A program made the translations under genes and the position numbers. Of a stretch of 64,000 bases of DNA, positions 8,749 through 16,978 are shown piece after piece. This DNA is from Magnetovibrio sp. PR-2 (GTDB lineage: Bacteria > Pseudomonadota > Alphaproteobacteria > Rhodospirillales > Magnetovibrionaceae). Positions within the stretch are counted from its first letter, which is position 1; every line of letters begins with the position of its first letter. The notes below the pieces were generated by a model. That model worked only from the letters and a program-made list of their open reading frames with translations, did no database searches and was not told where the DNA came from. Location of the stretch: assembly GCF_036689815.1 (NCBI RefSeq), contig NZ_JBAHUR010000002.1:124001-188000 (forward strand), in the 5' to 3' direction.

Positions 8749-9411
8749 ATGATTTTTTACCCTCAAGAACGCATCGGCCTTTTCATTGACGGCTCCAATT
8801 TGTACGCCGCCGCCCGCGCGCTCGATTTCGACATCGATTATAAACGCTTGTTGGAACATTTTGCCGGCAAAGGCCAATTGGTCCGTGCGTTTTACTACAC
8901 CGCACTGATGGACGACGCCGAATACTCCCCGCTCCGTCCCTTGGTGGATTGGCTGGACTACAACGGCTACACCATGGTGACCAAACCCACCAAGGAATTC
9001 ACCGACAGTGCGGGCCGGCGCAAAATCAAAGGCAACATGGACATCGAGCTGGCCATCGACGTGATGGAAATGGCGGAAAACTTGGACCATGTGGTGCTGT
9101 TTTCCGGCGACGGTGACTTCCGCCGCCTGATCGAAGCCATTCAACGCAAAGGTTTGCGCTGTTCGGTGGTTTCCACCGTTAAATCGTCCCCACCCATGGT
9201 CGCCGACGAATTGCGCCGCCAAGCGGATCACTTTATCGAGCTCACCGATCTGCAAAAAAGCATTGGCCGCGGTGGCGATCGCCCGTCCCAACGCCCGCCG
9301 CGTGAAGACAGCGATCACTTCCAAAGCCATTCCGAACAGCCGTCCCCCGTCGTTGACGACGACGACGATGGCGCACCCAAAGCTCCCGGCGACTTTGCTG
9401 AACTGATCTAA
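8749..9411 (+). CDS. NYN-domain (LabA/DUF88 type) putative nuclease
   Basis: A PIN-like NYN fold of about 220 residues. Conserved acidic positions are visible in GLFIDGSNLYAAA, GNMDIELAIDVM and LFSGDGDFRRLIE, and ELRRQADHFIEL closes the domain. The last 50 residues are low-complexity and acidic (VVDDDDDGAPKAPG), probably disordered. NYN proteins act on RNA in several systems, but the substrate of this alphaproteobacterial type is not known to me. ATG 8749 has AAGGGA 9 nt upstream; an in-frame TTG at 8740 is less likely. It is followed after 4 nt by the uracil-DNA glycosylase gene, so they are co-transcribed. Confidence 0.88.
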   Translation: MIFYPQERIGLFIDGSNLYAAARALDFDIDYKRLLEHFAGKGQLVRAFYYTALMDDAEYSPLRPLVDWLDYNGYTMVTKPTKEFTDSAGRRKIKGNMDIELAIDVMEMAENLDHVVLFSGDGDFRRLIEAIQRKGLRCSVVSTVKSSPPMVADELRRQADHFIELTDLQKSIGRGGDRPSQRPPREDSDHFQSHSEQPSPVVDDDDDGAPKAPGDFAELI

Positions 9412-9415
9412 GCCC

Positions 9416-10048
9416 ATGTCCCAGCCGATTGAGCCGCCAAAAGGGTGCACCCAGTGCGCCCGTTTGGTCGATTACCGCACCGCCAATCAAGCCGCCTATC
9501 CGGATTTTCACAACGCCCCGGTGCCCAGTTTTGGTCCGCTTTCAGCGGAACTTCTGATCGTGGGCCTTGCCCCCGGGCTCAAAGGGGCCAACTGGTCGGG
9601 ACGACCGTTCACGGGCGATTATGCAGGGGATTTGCTCTACCCCACTTTGCTGACATTCAAACTGGGTACAGGCACATACGGCGCCTGCGCCGACGATGGG
9701 CTGGAGCTCACCAATTGCCGCATCACCAACGCGGTGCGCTGTGCGCCCCCCGAAAACAAAGTGAACGGCACGGAGATCAAAGCCTGCAACCCCTATTTGG
9801 TGGCAGAGATCGCGGCTATGCCCAAGCTCAAAAACCTAATCGCCCTGGGCACGGTGGCGCACAATGCGGTGCTCAAGACCTTGGGCATCAAACAGTCCGT
9901 GCACAAATTTGGTCACTGTGCCCAACATGATTTGGGAGATGGGCTAACGCTGACCGACAGCTATCACTGCTCGCGCTACAACACCAACACGGGACGTCTC
10001 ACCGAAGAGATGTTCCACGACGTGTTTCGCACGGTTATTGGCCCATAG
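9416..10048 (+). CDS. Uracil-DNA glycosylase family 5 (UdgB-like), iron-sulfur type
   Basis: Removes uracil and other deaminated bases from DNA at the start of base-excision repair. The 210 residues carry motif I GLAPGLKGANWSGRPFTGD, which lacks the polar catalytic residue of family 1 enzymes, and the late motif SYHCSRYNTNTGRLT; family 5 usually has SYHPS here, so Cys replaces Pro. Four cysteines for a 4Fe-4S cluster are present: the CTQC pair near residues 11-14, one in NAVRCAPP and one in KACNPYL. Co-transcribed with the NYN gene. It overlaps the convergent neighbour by 14 nt. Confidence 0.88.
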   Translation: MSQPIEPPKGCTQCARLVDYRTANQAAYPDFHNAPVPSFGPLSAELLIVGLAPGLKGANWSGRPFTGDYAGDLLYPTLLTFKLGTGTYGACADDGLELTNCRITNAVRCAPPENKVNGTEIKACNPYLVAEIAAMPKLKNLIALGTVAHNAVLKTLGIKQSVHKFGHCAQHDLGDGLTLTDSYHCSRYNTNTGRLTEEMFHDVFRTVIGP

Positions 10049-10469
10049 AGGGCTGCTCGTTCTCCAAAAGCTGCATCTGCTCTGGATTGAATGGGGATGG
10101 CATTGTAACGGTACCAGGGCCATCATGGTCCTCTAACGGGCCGCTAGAGACATCCCCAAATGCGGCCCCTCCGCTCAGGGTGGGACGGAACTGGACGCTG
10201 GCGTATGCTTTACATTCATTTTCCAGCAATGCGTCCTGCAATTGGGCCGAGTGCTCATAGACGCCGTCACTGGCACGCTGAGAATTTTTGACTTTTAGCG
10301 CAACAATGCAGCCCATATACCACCCTGCATTATATTGGATTTGCAGCGCTTGATCGAGGGCTTGAGCATTTACCGTCAACTCCTGCGCATCGACATTTGC
10401 GGGTAAAAAGCCAGCGCTTATCCCGAGGCTCATAAGGCCAAGAAAGGGTGTCAGTTGTTTCAAAACCAT
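10035..10469 (-). CDS. Secreted protein of unknown function
   Basis: A 144-residue product with an N-terminal signal peptide (hydrophobic residues 5-24, ending NVDAQE), then a soluble domain with two cysteines (YMGCIVALK, ENECKAYASV) that might form a disulfide. The C-terminal 40 residues are rich in Gly, Pro and Glu. I do not recognise the family. It starts 2 nt after the stop of the preceding membrane-protein gene and is almost certainly co-expressed with it. Confidence 0.7.
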   Translation of the reverse strand: MVLKQLTPFLGLMSLGISAGFLPANVDAQELTVNAQALDQALQIQYNAGWYMGCIVALKVKNSQRASDGVYEHSAQLQDALLENECKAYASVQFRPTLSGGAAFGDVSSGPLEDHDGPGTVTMPSPFNPEQMQLLENEQPSMGQ

Positions 10470-10471
10470 CG

Positions 10472-11140
10472 TCAGTTCCCCCCAGTTTGTGTCGTTGGAC
10501 CGTCAATCAAAGACTGGATCAATGCTTGTCTGCTGGCTGTTGCTTCGGCACTCGCACTGGGGTTGCTTTCAACCCCGCCTGCCCCTGCTCCGAGATTCGC
10601 CGTCTCGCCGACGATCGCACCGACAAAAGCGGCTTTATCTTTCACCGTGATTGGATTGAAAAAATAGTGCGGCACGCAAATCAAAATGCCGCCGAAAAAA
10701 GCCAACATCAAACCCGGCGAAGACGTCACCAAAGAGGCACTGACCGTGCCAATGTCCACATGGCCTTCATTGCTTTCGGTCTTAATGCGCCCCAAAACGA
10801 AACTGCACCCGATAACGATCATGATGGAGCCAAATGCCGTCGTCATAAACTGCATCCAAGTCCGGGTCGCCAGTCCAGAATTGATTCTGTGTTCGCGCAA
10901 GATCAAGAGGTCCCGTTCCAAAGCCACTTTTGCTTTGGCCTGAAACGCACCGTTCATGTCTTCGACCGTGGCGTTTTGCAACAGCGTGTCAACTATGGGA
11001 GGTTTCAGGTTGTAGATTTCTGTATGAATTGTTTCCATGCGCGCGAAACTCTCGAGCAAGAAAAAACCCGAAGGCACCACCAGCACTAAAAACAAAGCTA
11101 TGTGTGAAATGATTGACTTGTAACGGATTAAAAAATGCAT
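10472..11140 (-). CDS. Three-span membrane protein of unknown function
   Basis: A 222-residue protein with hydrophobic spans at about 10-31, 97-117 and 135-161. A mostly helical, charged segment lies between spans 1 and 2 (residues 32-95), and the C-terminal tail is Ala/Gly/Ser-rich. No catalytic motif is seen and I cannot name the family. With the secreted protein 2 nt downstream it forms a two-gene envelope operon. Confidence 0.7.
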   Translation of the reverse strand: MHFLIRYKSIISHIALFLVLVVPSGFFLLESFARMETIHTEIYNLKPPIVDTLLQNATVEDMNGAFQAKAKVALERDLLILREHRINSGLATRTWMQFMTTAFGSIMIVIGCSFVLGRIKTESNEGHVDIGTVSASLVTSSPGLMLAFFGGILICVPHYFFNPITVKDKAAFVGAIVGETANLGAGAGGVESNPSASAEATASRQALIQSLIDGPTTQTGGN

Positions 11141-11303
11141 CGCCTCCCCCGTTTTCCCACCGCACCCCGTAAAGCACCCTTAAAGTGCATCCAAATAAAT
11201 ACAGTAGCGCCTTAGTTGAGTTCAAGGAATTTCTGCTGACAGCTCGGTTTCCTCTGCTAACATCTGGACTTTGATTAAACGATTCCTGAGATTTGAGAGA
11301 AAC

Positions 11304-11912
11304 ATGCGCGTTATTTGTTTAGATATGGAAGGCGTCTTGGTCCCCGAAATTTGGTTGGGCGTCGCCGCAAAAACCGGGATTGAGGAGCTGAAGCTCACCA
11401 CCCGCGACATCAAAGATTACGACGAGCTGATGCGCCATCGCCTCAAGGTCTTAGACGAACACGGCATCAAGATGGACGTGATCGAAAGCGTCATCGGTGA
11501 TTTGGGCCCCATGGACGGCGCCAAGGACTTCTTGGACGAGCTGCGCAAACACGCCCAGGTCATCATTTTGTCAGACACGTTCTACGGTTTCGCCAAGCCG
11601 CTGATGGAACAGCTCAACTGGCCGACCTTGTTCTGCCATTATCTGGACGTCGCCGACGACGGACACATTTCGGGCTATCGTTTGCGCACCACGGACCACA
11701 AAACCAAGTCCGTGAATAAGTTGAAAGAACTCAACTTTGTCACCGCCGCCATGGGCGACAGCTACAACGATACAGGCATGATCCAAGCCGCAGACGTTGC
11801 CGCGTTCTTCCGCAGCCCGCAAAACGTGCTGGACGACTTCCCGGATTACCCCCACTTCACCGACTACGGCGAGGCGGCGGAGTATCTGTTGACAACAGAG
11901 CCTAAAGGTTAG
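11304..11912 (+). CDS. thrH: HAD-family phosphoserine phosphatase/homoserine phosphotransferase ThrH
   Basis: HAD enzyme that in Pseudomonas dephosphorylates phosphoserine and can transfer the phosphate to homoserine. The 202 residues begin MRVICLDMEGVLVPEIW, the ThrH form of HAD motif I, and continue with TGIEELKLTTRDI, motif II ILSDTFYGFAKPL and the motif III/IV region AAMGDSYNDTGMI. Length matches ThrH (about 205). ATG 11304 follows TTGAGAGAAAC. The next gene starts 7 nt downstream. Confidence 0.9.
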   Translation: MRVICLDMEGVLVPEIWLGVAAKTGIEELKLTTRDIKDYDELMRHRLKVLDEHGIKMDVIESVIGDLGPMDGAKDFLDELRKHAQVIILSDTFYGFAKPLMEQLNWPTLFCHYLDVADDGHISGYRLRTTDHKTKSVNKLKELNFVTAAMGDSYNDTGMIQAADVAAFFRSPQNVLDDFPDYPHFTDYGEAAEYLLTTEPKG

Positions 11913-11919
11913 GACAAAG

Positions 11920-12114
11920 ATGTCCGACGTCGTCAACTTAAACAAATTCCGCAAAACCAAGGCACGTGCTGACAAAGACAAGCGCGCGTCGGAGAACCGT
12001 GTGAAATTTGGACGCACCAAGGCGGAAAAACAGGCCGAAAACACCAATCAGGCGTTGATCGACAAAAAGCTCAAAGGCAAAAAGCTGGGCGACGATGACC
12101 AAGACCCCACTTGA
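11920..12114 (+). CDS. DUF4169 family small basic protein
   Basis: A 64-residue, strongly charged protein opening VVNLNKFRKTKARADKDKRA and containing ENRVKFGRTKAEKQ, the pattern of DUF4169. It is probably a helical nucleic-acid-associated or unstructured protein, but the role is not known. It is co-transcribed with thrH (7-nt gap) and followed by a strong terminator. Confidence 0.8.
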   Translation: MSDVVNLNKFRKTKARADKDKRASENRVKFGRTKAEKQAENTNQALIDKKLKGKKLGDDDQDPT

Positions 12115-12167
12115 GCTCACCCGCCGTAAGGCAGGCTAGCCCTCCCCCACTCAGCTTGCACAAACAC

Positions 12168-12203
12168 AAAAGCCGCGAAGGCACATACACCTTCGCGGCT
12201 TTT
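12168..12203. terminator. Bidirectional rho-independent terminator
   Basis: Perfect 14-bp stem AAAAGCCGCGAAGG (12168-12181) with CCTTCGCGGCTTTT (12190-12203) around an 8-nt loop, giving a U-run on either strand. It lies between the thrH/DUF4169 operon and the convergent DUF4170 gene and can serve both. Confidence 0.92.
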
Positions 12204-12225
12204 GAGGATTCAACAGGCTGAAAAC

Positions 12226-12468
12226 CTATTCGTCTTCGTGTTCGGGGTCTTCCAGCATGCGGTGTAGATGCACCAGGACGTACTTCACGTTGGCATCGTC
12301 TACGTTGGCGTGAGATTTCGCACGCCACGCGTCCAAGGCTTGGGCATTGGACGGGTAGATGCCGACGACATCGATGTTGTTCAAATCTTCGAATTCGACA
12401 CCTTGGGGGTCTTTGACACGACCGCCAAATACCAGATGCAAAAGCTGTTTGTTTTCAGGGGTACTCAT
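12226..12468 (-). CDS. DUF4170 family protein
   Basis: An 80-residue acidic protein starting MSTPENKQLLHLVFGGRV and containing VVGIYPSNAQALDAWRAKSH and VLVHLHRMLEDP, which fits DUF4170, a small family of alphaproteobacteria with no assigned function. The ATG at 12468 is preferred over an in-frame codon at 12486 because conservation begins with MSTPEN. It is monocistronic, ending at the shared terminator. Confidence 0.8.
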   Translation of the reverse strand: MSTPENKQLLHLVFGGRVKDPQGVEFEDLNNIDVVGIYPSNAQALDAWRAKSHANVDDANVKYVLVHLHRMLEDPEHEDE

Positions 12469-12614
12469 GGACTGACTGGTCCTCACTCTGTGATTGGACA
12501 GATATACACATTATTGTTTTGTGCGGTGCGGCATTTGTACGCAAACACTTGCGCAAAATCAAGCAAAACCCGCCCAAAAGTGTAGAGACAACAAACGTTT
12601 ATATAAGAGTTTTC

Positions 12615-12980
12615 TTAATCTTTGAGGATGTCGTTGACAGCTTCGAGCACGTTTTCAACGCTCAACGGCTTTTCCAGCTTGTAGTGCGCGCCAATCAGTT
12701 CCGCAGCTTTCAAGTAATCCGTCACGCCCTCACCCACATAGGCGGTCATGGCGATGATTTTGATATCGGGGTAAAGCACCCGAACTTCGCAGATAATGTC
12801 CAGACCGTCCCGGTACGGCATGAAAATATCGGTGATGATCAAATCGAACACAGACTTTTCACACGCGACCATGCCTTCTTCACCATTGGCAGCCGTTGTC
12901 ACGGTGTGAGTGTCTTCAAGACACGAAGACACAAAGTCTAAGATATCCTGATCATCATCAATAATGAGAATTCGGGCCAA
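12615..12980 (-). CDS. Single-domain response regulator (CheY-like receiver)
   Basis: Stand-alone phosphoreceiver of 122 residues with the acidic pair IIDDDQD, the phospho-acceptor Asp in DLIITDIFMPYRDG, the Thr in MTAYVG and the Lys in KLEKPLS. There is no output domain, so it should act through protein contacts or phosphotransfer. The likely start is a TTG at 12980: it follows GGAGG by 7 nt and opens the conserved RILIIDD strand. A GTG at 13001 would place the SD inside the coding region. No partner kinase is adjacent. Confidence 0.9.
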   Translation of the reverse strand: MARILIIDDDQDILDFVSSCLEDTHTVTTAANGEEGMVACEKSVFDLIITDIFMPYRDGLDIICEVRVLYPDIKIIAMTAYVGEGVTDYLKAAELIGAHYKLEKPLSVENVLEAVNDILKD

Positions 12981-13189
12981 GGTGATTCCTCCACGGAACA
13001 CAGCCCCCCACCCCTAAGGCACTGCACTCGTAATTTTAGTACTATGAAATGGTTTTACCGCAACCTCTTAAGCGTGATGTTGCCACGATTGAAAAAGTTT
13101 GCAAGAAGATTGTCCCCAAAATCTCGTTATTCTACTTATGAGCTAGCGCACTCGCTTAAAAAGAGAAAAATGATGCACAACGCCCCAAA

Positions 13190-13678
13190 CTACTGGTTTT
13201 TGTGGCTCAACAAACGGGCTTTGTCACGCTTCCAGTCCCGGTCTTTCGAAGATTGACGCTTATCGGATTTGTGTTTGCCCTTGGCGAGTCCCAGTTCAAC
13301 CTTTGCGATACCACGGGTGTTGAAATAGATACTCAACGGCACAACCGTGTACCCTTCACGTTGGATGTTACCCATCAACCTGTAAATTTCTCGCTTGTGC
13401 AACAACAACTTACGTTCGCGCCGGGGCTCATGGCCGTTGTATTTGGCAGCGGGGGCGTATTCGGGGATGTAGGCGTTGGTCAAATACATCTCACCCGACT
13501 TGTCCACCGCGTATGATTCGCCGATAGAGCCGGACCCCTTGCGCAAAGATTTCACCTCGGAACCCATGAGCTGAATTCCGGCTTCCACCGTGTCTTCAAT
13601 GAAGTAGTCATGACGAGCTTTGCGGTTTTGCGCGACGATGGTGCCGTCAGGCCCCTTTTTCTTCTTTTTCTTGGCCAT
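13190..13678 (-). CDS. smpB: SsrA-binding protein
   Basis: Binds tmRNA and is needed for trans-translation of stalled ribosomes. The 162 residues contain [47 protein letters not shown] and the basic C-terminal tail [10 protein letters not shown]...[12 protein letters not shown] that reads the decoding centre. Lies 23 nt downstream of dapA on the same strand, a common alphaproteobacterial arrangement. No ssrA gene was found in the window. Confidence 0.97.
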   Translation of the reverse strand: MAKKKKKKGPDGTIVAQNRKARHDYFIEDTVEAGIQLMGSEVKSLRKGSGSIGESYAVDKSGEMYLTNAYIPEYAPAAKYNGHEPRRERKLLLHKREIYRLMGNIQREGYTVVPLSIYFNTRGIAKVELGLAKGKHKSDKRQSSKDRDWKRDKARLLSHKNQ

Positions 13679-13701
13679 ACGCCCCCGCTTCCCCGATCAA
13701 C

Positions 13702-14577
13702 TTAGTCAATCAGGCCCAGTTCCCGGATGGCTGATTCCACCTGGATTTTGGAGCTGTCGCCGATTTCCACCAACGGCAAACGCATTTCCGCCGCGCACAG
13801 GCCCATCAGTTCAGCCGCATGCTTCACCGGGCCGGGGCTGCTTTCGCAGAACATGGCCCCGTGCGTGCGAATCAGGCGCTGTTGGATGTCCATGGCGGTT
13901 TTGACGTCGCCTGCGTTCCAAGCCGCGTGCTGTTCGGCGCACAGTTTCGGCGCGATGTTGCCGGTCACCGAAATGCAGCCGTGACCGCCTGCGGCCAAAA
14001 ATGGAATGGCCGTGGCGTCTTCGCCCGACAGCAGACAGAAATCGTCCGGCAGCTCACGGGCATACACAACCGGGCGTGCAACGTCGCCCGTGGCGTCTTT
14101 GACGCCCGCGATGTTGGGCAGCTCGGCCAACCTTTTGAAGGTGTCCAAAGAGATATCGACTACGGAGCGCCCCGGAATGTTGTAGACGATGACGGGAATG
14201 CCCACCGCATCGTTCACAGCTTTGAAATGCTGATAGAGGCCTTCTTGGGTCGGTTTGTTGTAGTACGGCGTCACCACCAGGACCGAATCTGCGCCCGCTT
14301 TTTCGGCGTGCACGGCCAAATCGATGGCTTCGGCGGTGGAGTTGGAGCCCGCCCCCGCCATCACCGGCACGCGGCCTGCGTTCACTTCGATGCACAGTTC
14401 CGTCACGCGCTTGTGCTCTTCGTGGGTCAACGTCGGCGATTCGCCGGTTGTGCCACACGGAACCAAGCCGTTGGTGCCCTCTTTGACTTGCCAATCAACA
14501 AACGATTGGTAAGCTTTTTCATCCACAACACCGTCTTGGAACGGGGTGATGAGAGCGACGAAAGAACCCTGATACAT
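13702..14577 (-). CDS. dapA: 4-hydroxy-tetrahydrodipicolinate synthase
   Basis: Condenses pyruvate with aspartate semialdehyde in lysine and meso-diaminopimelate synthesis. The 291-residue TIM barrel carries PCGTTGESPTL, the Tyr motif VVTPYYNKPTQEGL, the Arg-containing VYNIPGRSVVD and the Schiff-base Lys in AGVKDATGD. It is divergent from the lytic transglycosylase gene; both concern peptidoglycan precursors or turnover. Confidence 0.97.
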   Translation of the reverse strand: MYQGSFVALITPFQDGVVDEKAYQSFVDWQVKEGTNGLVPCGTTGESPTLTHEEHKRVTELCIEVNAGRVPVMAGAGSNSTAEAIDLAVHAEKAGADSVLVVTPYYNKPTQEGLYQHFKAVNDAVGIPVIVYNIPGRSVVDISLDTFKRLAELPNIAGVKDATGDVARPVVYARELPDDFCLLSGEDATAIPFLAAGGHGCISVTGNIAPKLCAEQHAAWNAGDVKTAMDIQQRLIRTHGAMFCESSPGPVKHAAELMGLCAAEMRLPLVEIGDSSKIQVESAIRELGLID

Positions 14578-14731
14578 CTGAGGTCTCCTGGGGATAAGCT
14601 AAATTAGGTCGGGGAACTTAACGCCAATAAAGCCCTTGAGCAAGCGAGACTTGCGCGATTGTTATATACGGCGTCTTGAGCCTGCTTGGGCAAACGCGTA
14701 CCCTTTTTGCAAGTTAAGCGATTCACCTGTC

Positions 14732-16738
14732 ATGAACGGACACCCCGTGCACGTCTCTACGCTGCTCAAGTCTGCTGCCCGGCGCCTCATCCCAGCCTAT
14801 TTTGCGGCTGTGGTTTTGCTTGCCCTTTTTGTGGCCTCCCCAGCCACGGCCAAAGAGCTGTCCACCTCGGACATCAAAAACGCCACGGCGGTGTTTAAGG
14901 CCATCGATAAGAACCGCTTCAAGGACGCGCTGAAACTCACCCGCCGGATCAAAAGCCAGGACTTGGTGCGCGTGCTGGTGTGGAAGTATTTAACCGCGCG
15001 CAACACGCCAGCGGATTACAACGACATCAAACCGTTCTTGAAAAAGCATCCCGGCTGGCCCTATCGCAAAGCCATGCTCAAACGCGCCGAAGAAACCATG
15101 CCGTCCAAGCTCAAACCGTCCCAAATCCTCGCTTGGTTCGATGAATACGGCGGTCCGGTATCTACTATGGGGCGGGTCAGGAAGGCTCAGGCCGACTTCA
15201 CAATGGGCCGAAAAAAGGCGGCAAACCTAGAGTTTCGCAAGATTTGGATCGAAGGCAACTTCACCAAACGCCAAGAAAAGAACTACTACCGCAAACACAA
15301 GAAACTGATCACCAAAAAAGACCAAATCGCCCGGCTTGAGCGCTTGATTTGGGAAGAACGCTATTGGCCTGCGCGTCGCCAACTGTGGAAAGTCGGCAAA
15401 AAAATGCGCAAGCTCGCCATTGCGCGCATTTGGCTGATGCGCCAAGAAGGCAATGTCGACAAGGCGATTTCCGAACTCAAAAAAGCCGCACCGGAGCTCA
15501 TCGACCACCCCGGCCTGATCTACGAGCGCATGCGCTGGCGCCGGCGCAAGGGCCGCACGGAAAAGGCCGCCGAACTGCTGCCCAAGGCCAACGGCGATCC
15601 CATGCGCCCCGACAAGTGGTGGAAGGAACGCGCCATCATGGCGCGGACCTTCTTGCAAAAGGACAAGTTCAAGCGCGCTTACGCCATCACGTCTGACCAC
15701 GGCCTCTCGCCTAAGGATGCAGCTGAATATTCCGATGCTGAGTGGATTTCGGGCTGGATTGCGCTGAGATTCCTCAACCAGCCCAGCAAAGCCTATAAAC
15801 ACTTTCAAAACATGTTGGGCGCAGTGAGCTACCCTGTCAGTGTGGCGCGCGGCTCCTACTGGTCCGGGCGCGCATCCGAAGCGCTCGGCCAAAAGAGTGA
15901 GGCCAAACGCTGGCTGGGACAGGCTGCGGGCTATCCCACCACCTACTACGGCCAGTTAGCGCGGGCCAAGCTGGGCCGCTCCGTCACCGCTGAAATCCCC
16001 CTACCCCAACCCACAGCCGCCGAGAAGAAGGCCTTCAGAGCCCACGTGCTCACCAGCGTCGTGGATTTGTTGGGCGAAATGGGGGGGGAAGAGCGCATGA
16101 AGCCGTTTTTGCTGGCGCTTTCGAACTATCACGACACCCCCGGCTGGAAGCGCTTGGCGGCAGATTTTGCGCACAAAAGCGGACGGCCCGACGTCGCCAT
16201 CCGCATTGCCAAGAACTCCGAACAAGCCGGTATGGCGCTGGGCAAGCTCGGCTACCCCATGCTGACCCCGCCAACGCCTAAAAAAGGCAAAAAGCCAGAA
16301 ACACCCTTGGTTTTGGCGGTCATTCGCCAAGAAAGCCAGTTTTTCACCAAGGCCAAAAGCCACGCGGGTGCTCGTGGTCTCATGCAGGTGATGCCTGCGA
16401 CGGCCAAAAAAGTCGCCAAGACCAACCGCCTGCCCTATTCGCGCGCCAAGCTGCAAAAGGACGCCAACTACAACATGATGATCGGGCAGATGTACCTGTC
16501 CGACATGGTTGAGCAGTTCGACAGCTACCCCATGGCGCTCGCCGCCTACAACGCAGGCCCCCACCGGGTCAAACGCTGGGTGCGCAATTTCGGCGATCCA
16601 CGCAAGACAGACACAGACGTCATCGACTGGGTCGAAATGATCCCCTACAAGGAAACTCGCAACTATGTGCAGCGGGTGCTGGAGAACTTAGGCGTTTATC
16701 GGGCGCAGTTGGGCGCTAAGCGAGTGGCGGAGCGATAA
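14732..16738 (+). CDS. Soluble lytic murein transglycosylase (Slt70-like, family 1)
   Basis: Cleaves the MurNAc-GlcNAc bond of peptidoglycan in the periplasm. The roughly 668-residue product has a signal peptide (LLALFVASPATAKE), a long helical superhelix of TPR-like repeats (about 40-500) and a C-terminal SLT domain with catalytic Glu534 in VIRQESQF, then GARGLMQVMPATAKK, LAAYNAGPHRV and ETRNYVQRV. ATG 14732 is chosen because the reading frame upstream is not conserved-looking and the signal peptide is placed normally. It lies head-to-head with dapA. Confidence 0.93.
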   Translation: MNGHPVHVSTLLKSAARRLIPAYFAAVVLLALFVASPATAKELSTSDIKNATAVFKAIDKNRFKDALKLTRRIKSQDLVRVLVWKYLTARNTPADYNDIKPFLKKHPGWPYRKAMLKRAEETMPSKLKPSQILAWFDEYGGPVSTMGRVRKAQADFTMGRKKAANLEFRKIWIEGNFTKRQEKNYYRKHKKLITKKDQIARLERLIWEERYWPARRQLWKVGKKMRKLAIARIWLMRQEGNVDKAISELKKAAPELIDHPGLIYERMRWRRRKGRTEKAAELLPKANGDPMRPDKWWKERAIMARTFLQKDKFKRAYAITSDHGLSPKDAAEYSDAEWISGWIALRFLNQPSKAYKHFQNMLGAVSYPVSVARGSYWSGRASEALGQKSEAKRWLGQAAGYPTTYYGQLARAKLGRSVTAEIPLPQPTAAEKKAFRAHVLTSVVDLLGEMGGEERMKPFLLALSNYHDTPGWKRLAADFAHKSGRPDVAIRIAKNSEQAGMALGKLGYPMLTPPTPKKGKKPETPLVLAVIRQESQFFTKAKSHAGARGLMQVMPATAKKVAKTNRLPYSRAKLQKDANYNMMIGQMYLSDMVEQFDSYPMALAAYNAGPHRVKRWVRNFGDPRKTDTDVIDWVEMIPYKETRNYVQRVLENLGVYRAQLGAKRVAER

Positions 16739-16749
16739 CGCATATAGCC

Positions 16750-16852
16750 GTCATTCCTGCGCAGGCAGGAATCCATGGGCAAGGGCTCAGAAGTGATCGT
16801 GAGAAACTTTATACCGAGAGGCCCATAGGCTCCTGCCTACGCAGGAGTGACT
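16750..16852. repeat. MITE-like intergenic palindrome with CCTGC ends
   Basis: About 103 bp with inverted ends: GTCATTCCTGCGCAGGCAGG at the left and TCCTGCCTACGCAGGAGTGAC at the right. Each arm is itself palindromic. A related half element, GTCATTCCTGCGTAGGAGCG, occurs at 20850-20869. No ORF inside. It fits the non-autonomous intergenic repeats common in proteobacteria. Confidence 0.7.
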
Positions 16853-16932
16853 GTGAGTTTTGGGCTAATACTTTGGAAAATAACGTCATTTAAAGGAGAT
16901 GTCTAACGAGACTTAACTCAGCAACAACAAAA

Positions 16933-16953
16933 AGCCCCCGCACTGCGAGGGCT
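16933..16953 (-). terminator. Terminator after the bactofilin gene
   Basis: Stem AGCCCCCGC / GCGAGGGCT with one mismatch around ACT; on the minus strand it is followed by TTTTTGTTGTTG. It lies 26 nt after the bactofilin stop and ends the M23-bactofilin operon. Confidence 0.82.
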
Positions 16954-16978
16954 CTTCGTAAAACTTTGACACGCTGAC

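Noticed and set aside
8725-9450. 241-codon minus-strand frame over the NYN gene
   Set aside because: Antisense shadow of a gene with NYN motifs and a good SD.
13044-13256. 70-codon plus-strand frame rich in Lys and Arg between the receiver and smpB
   Set aside because: Its last third overlaps smpB, no SD precedes it and the composition follows the AT-rich gap; probably chance.
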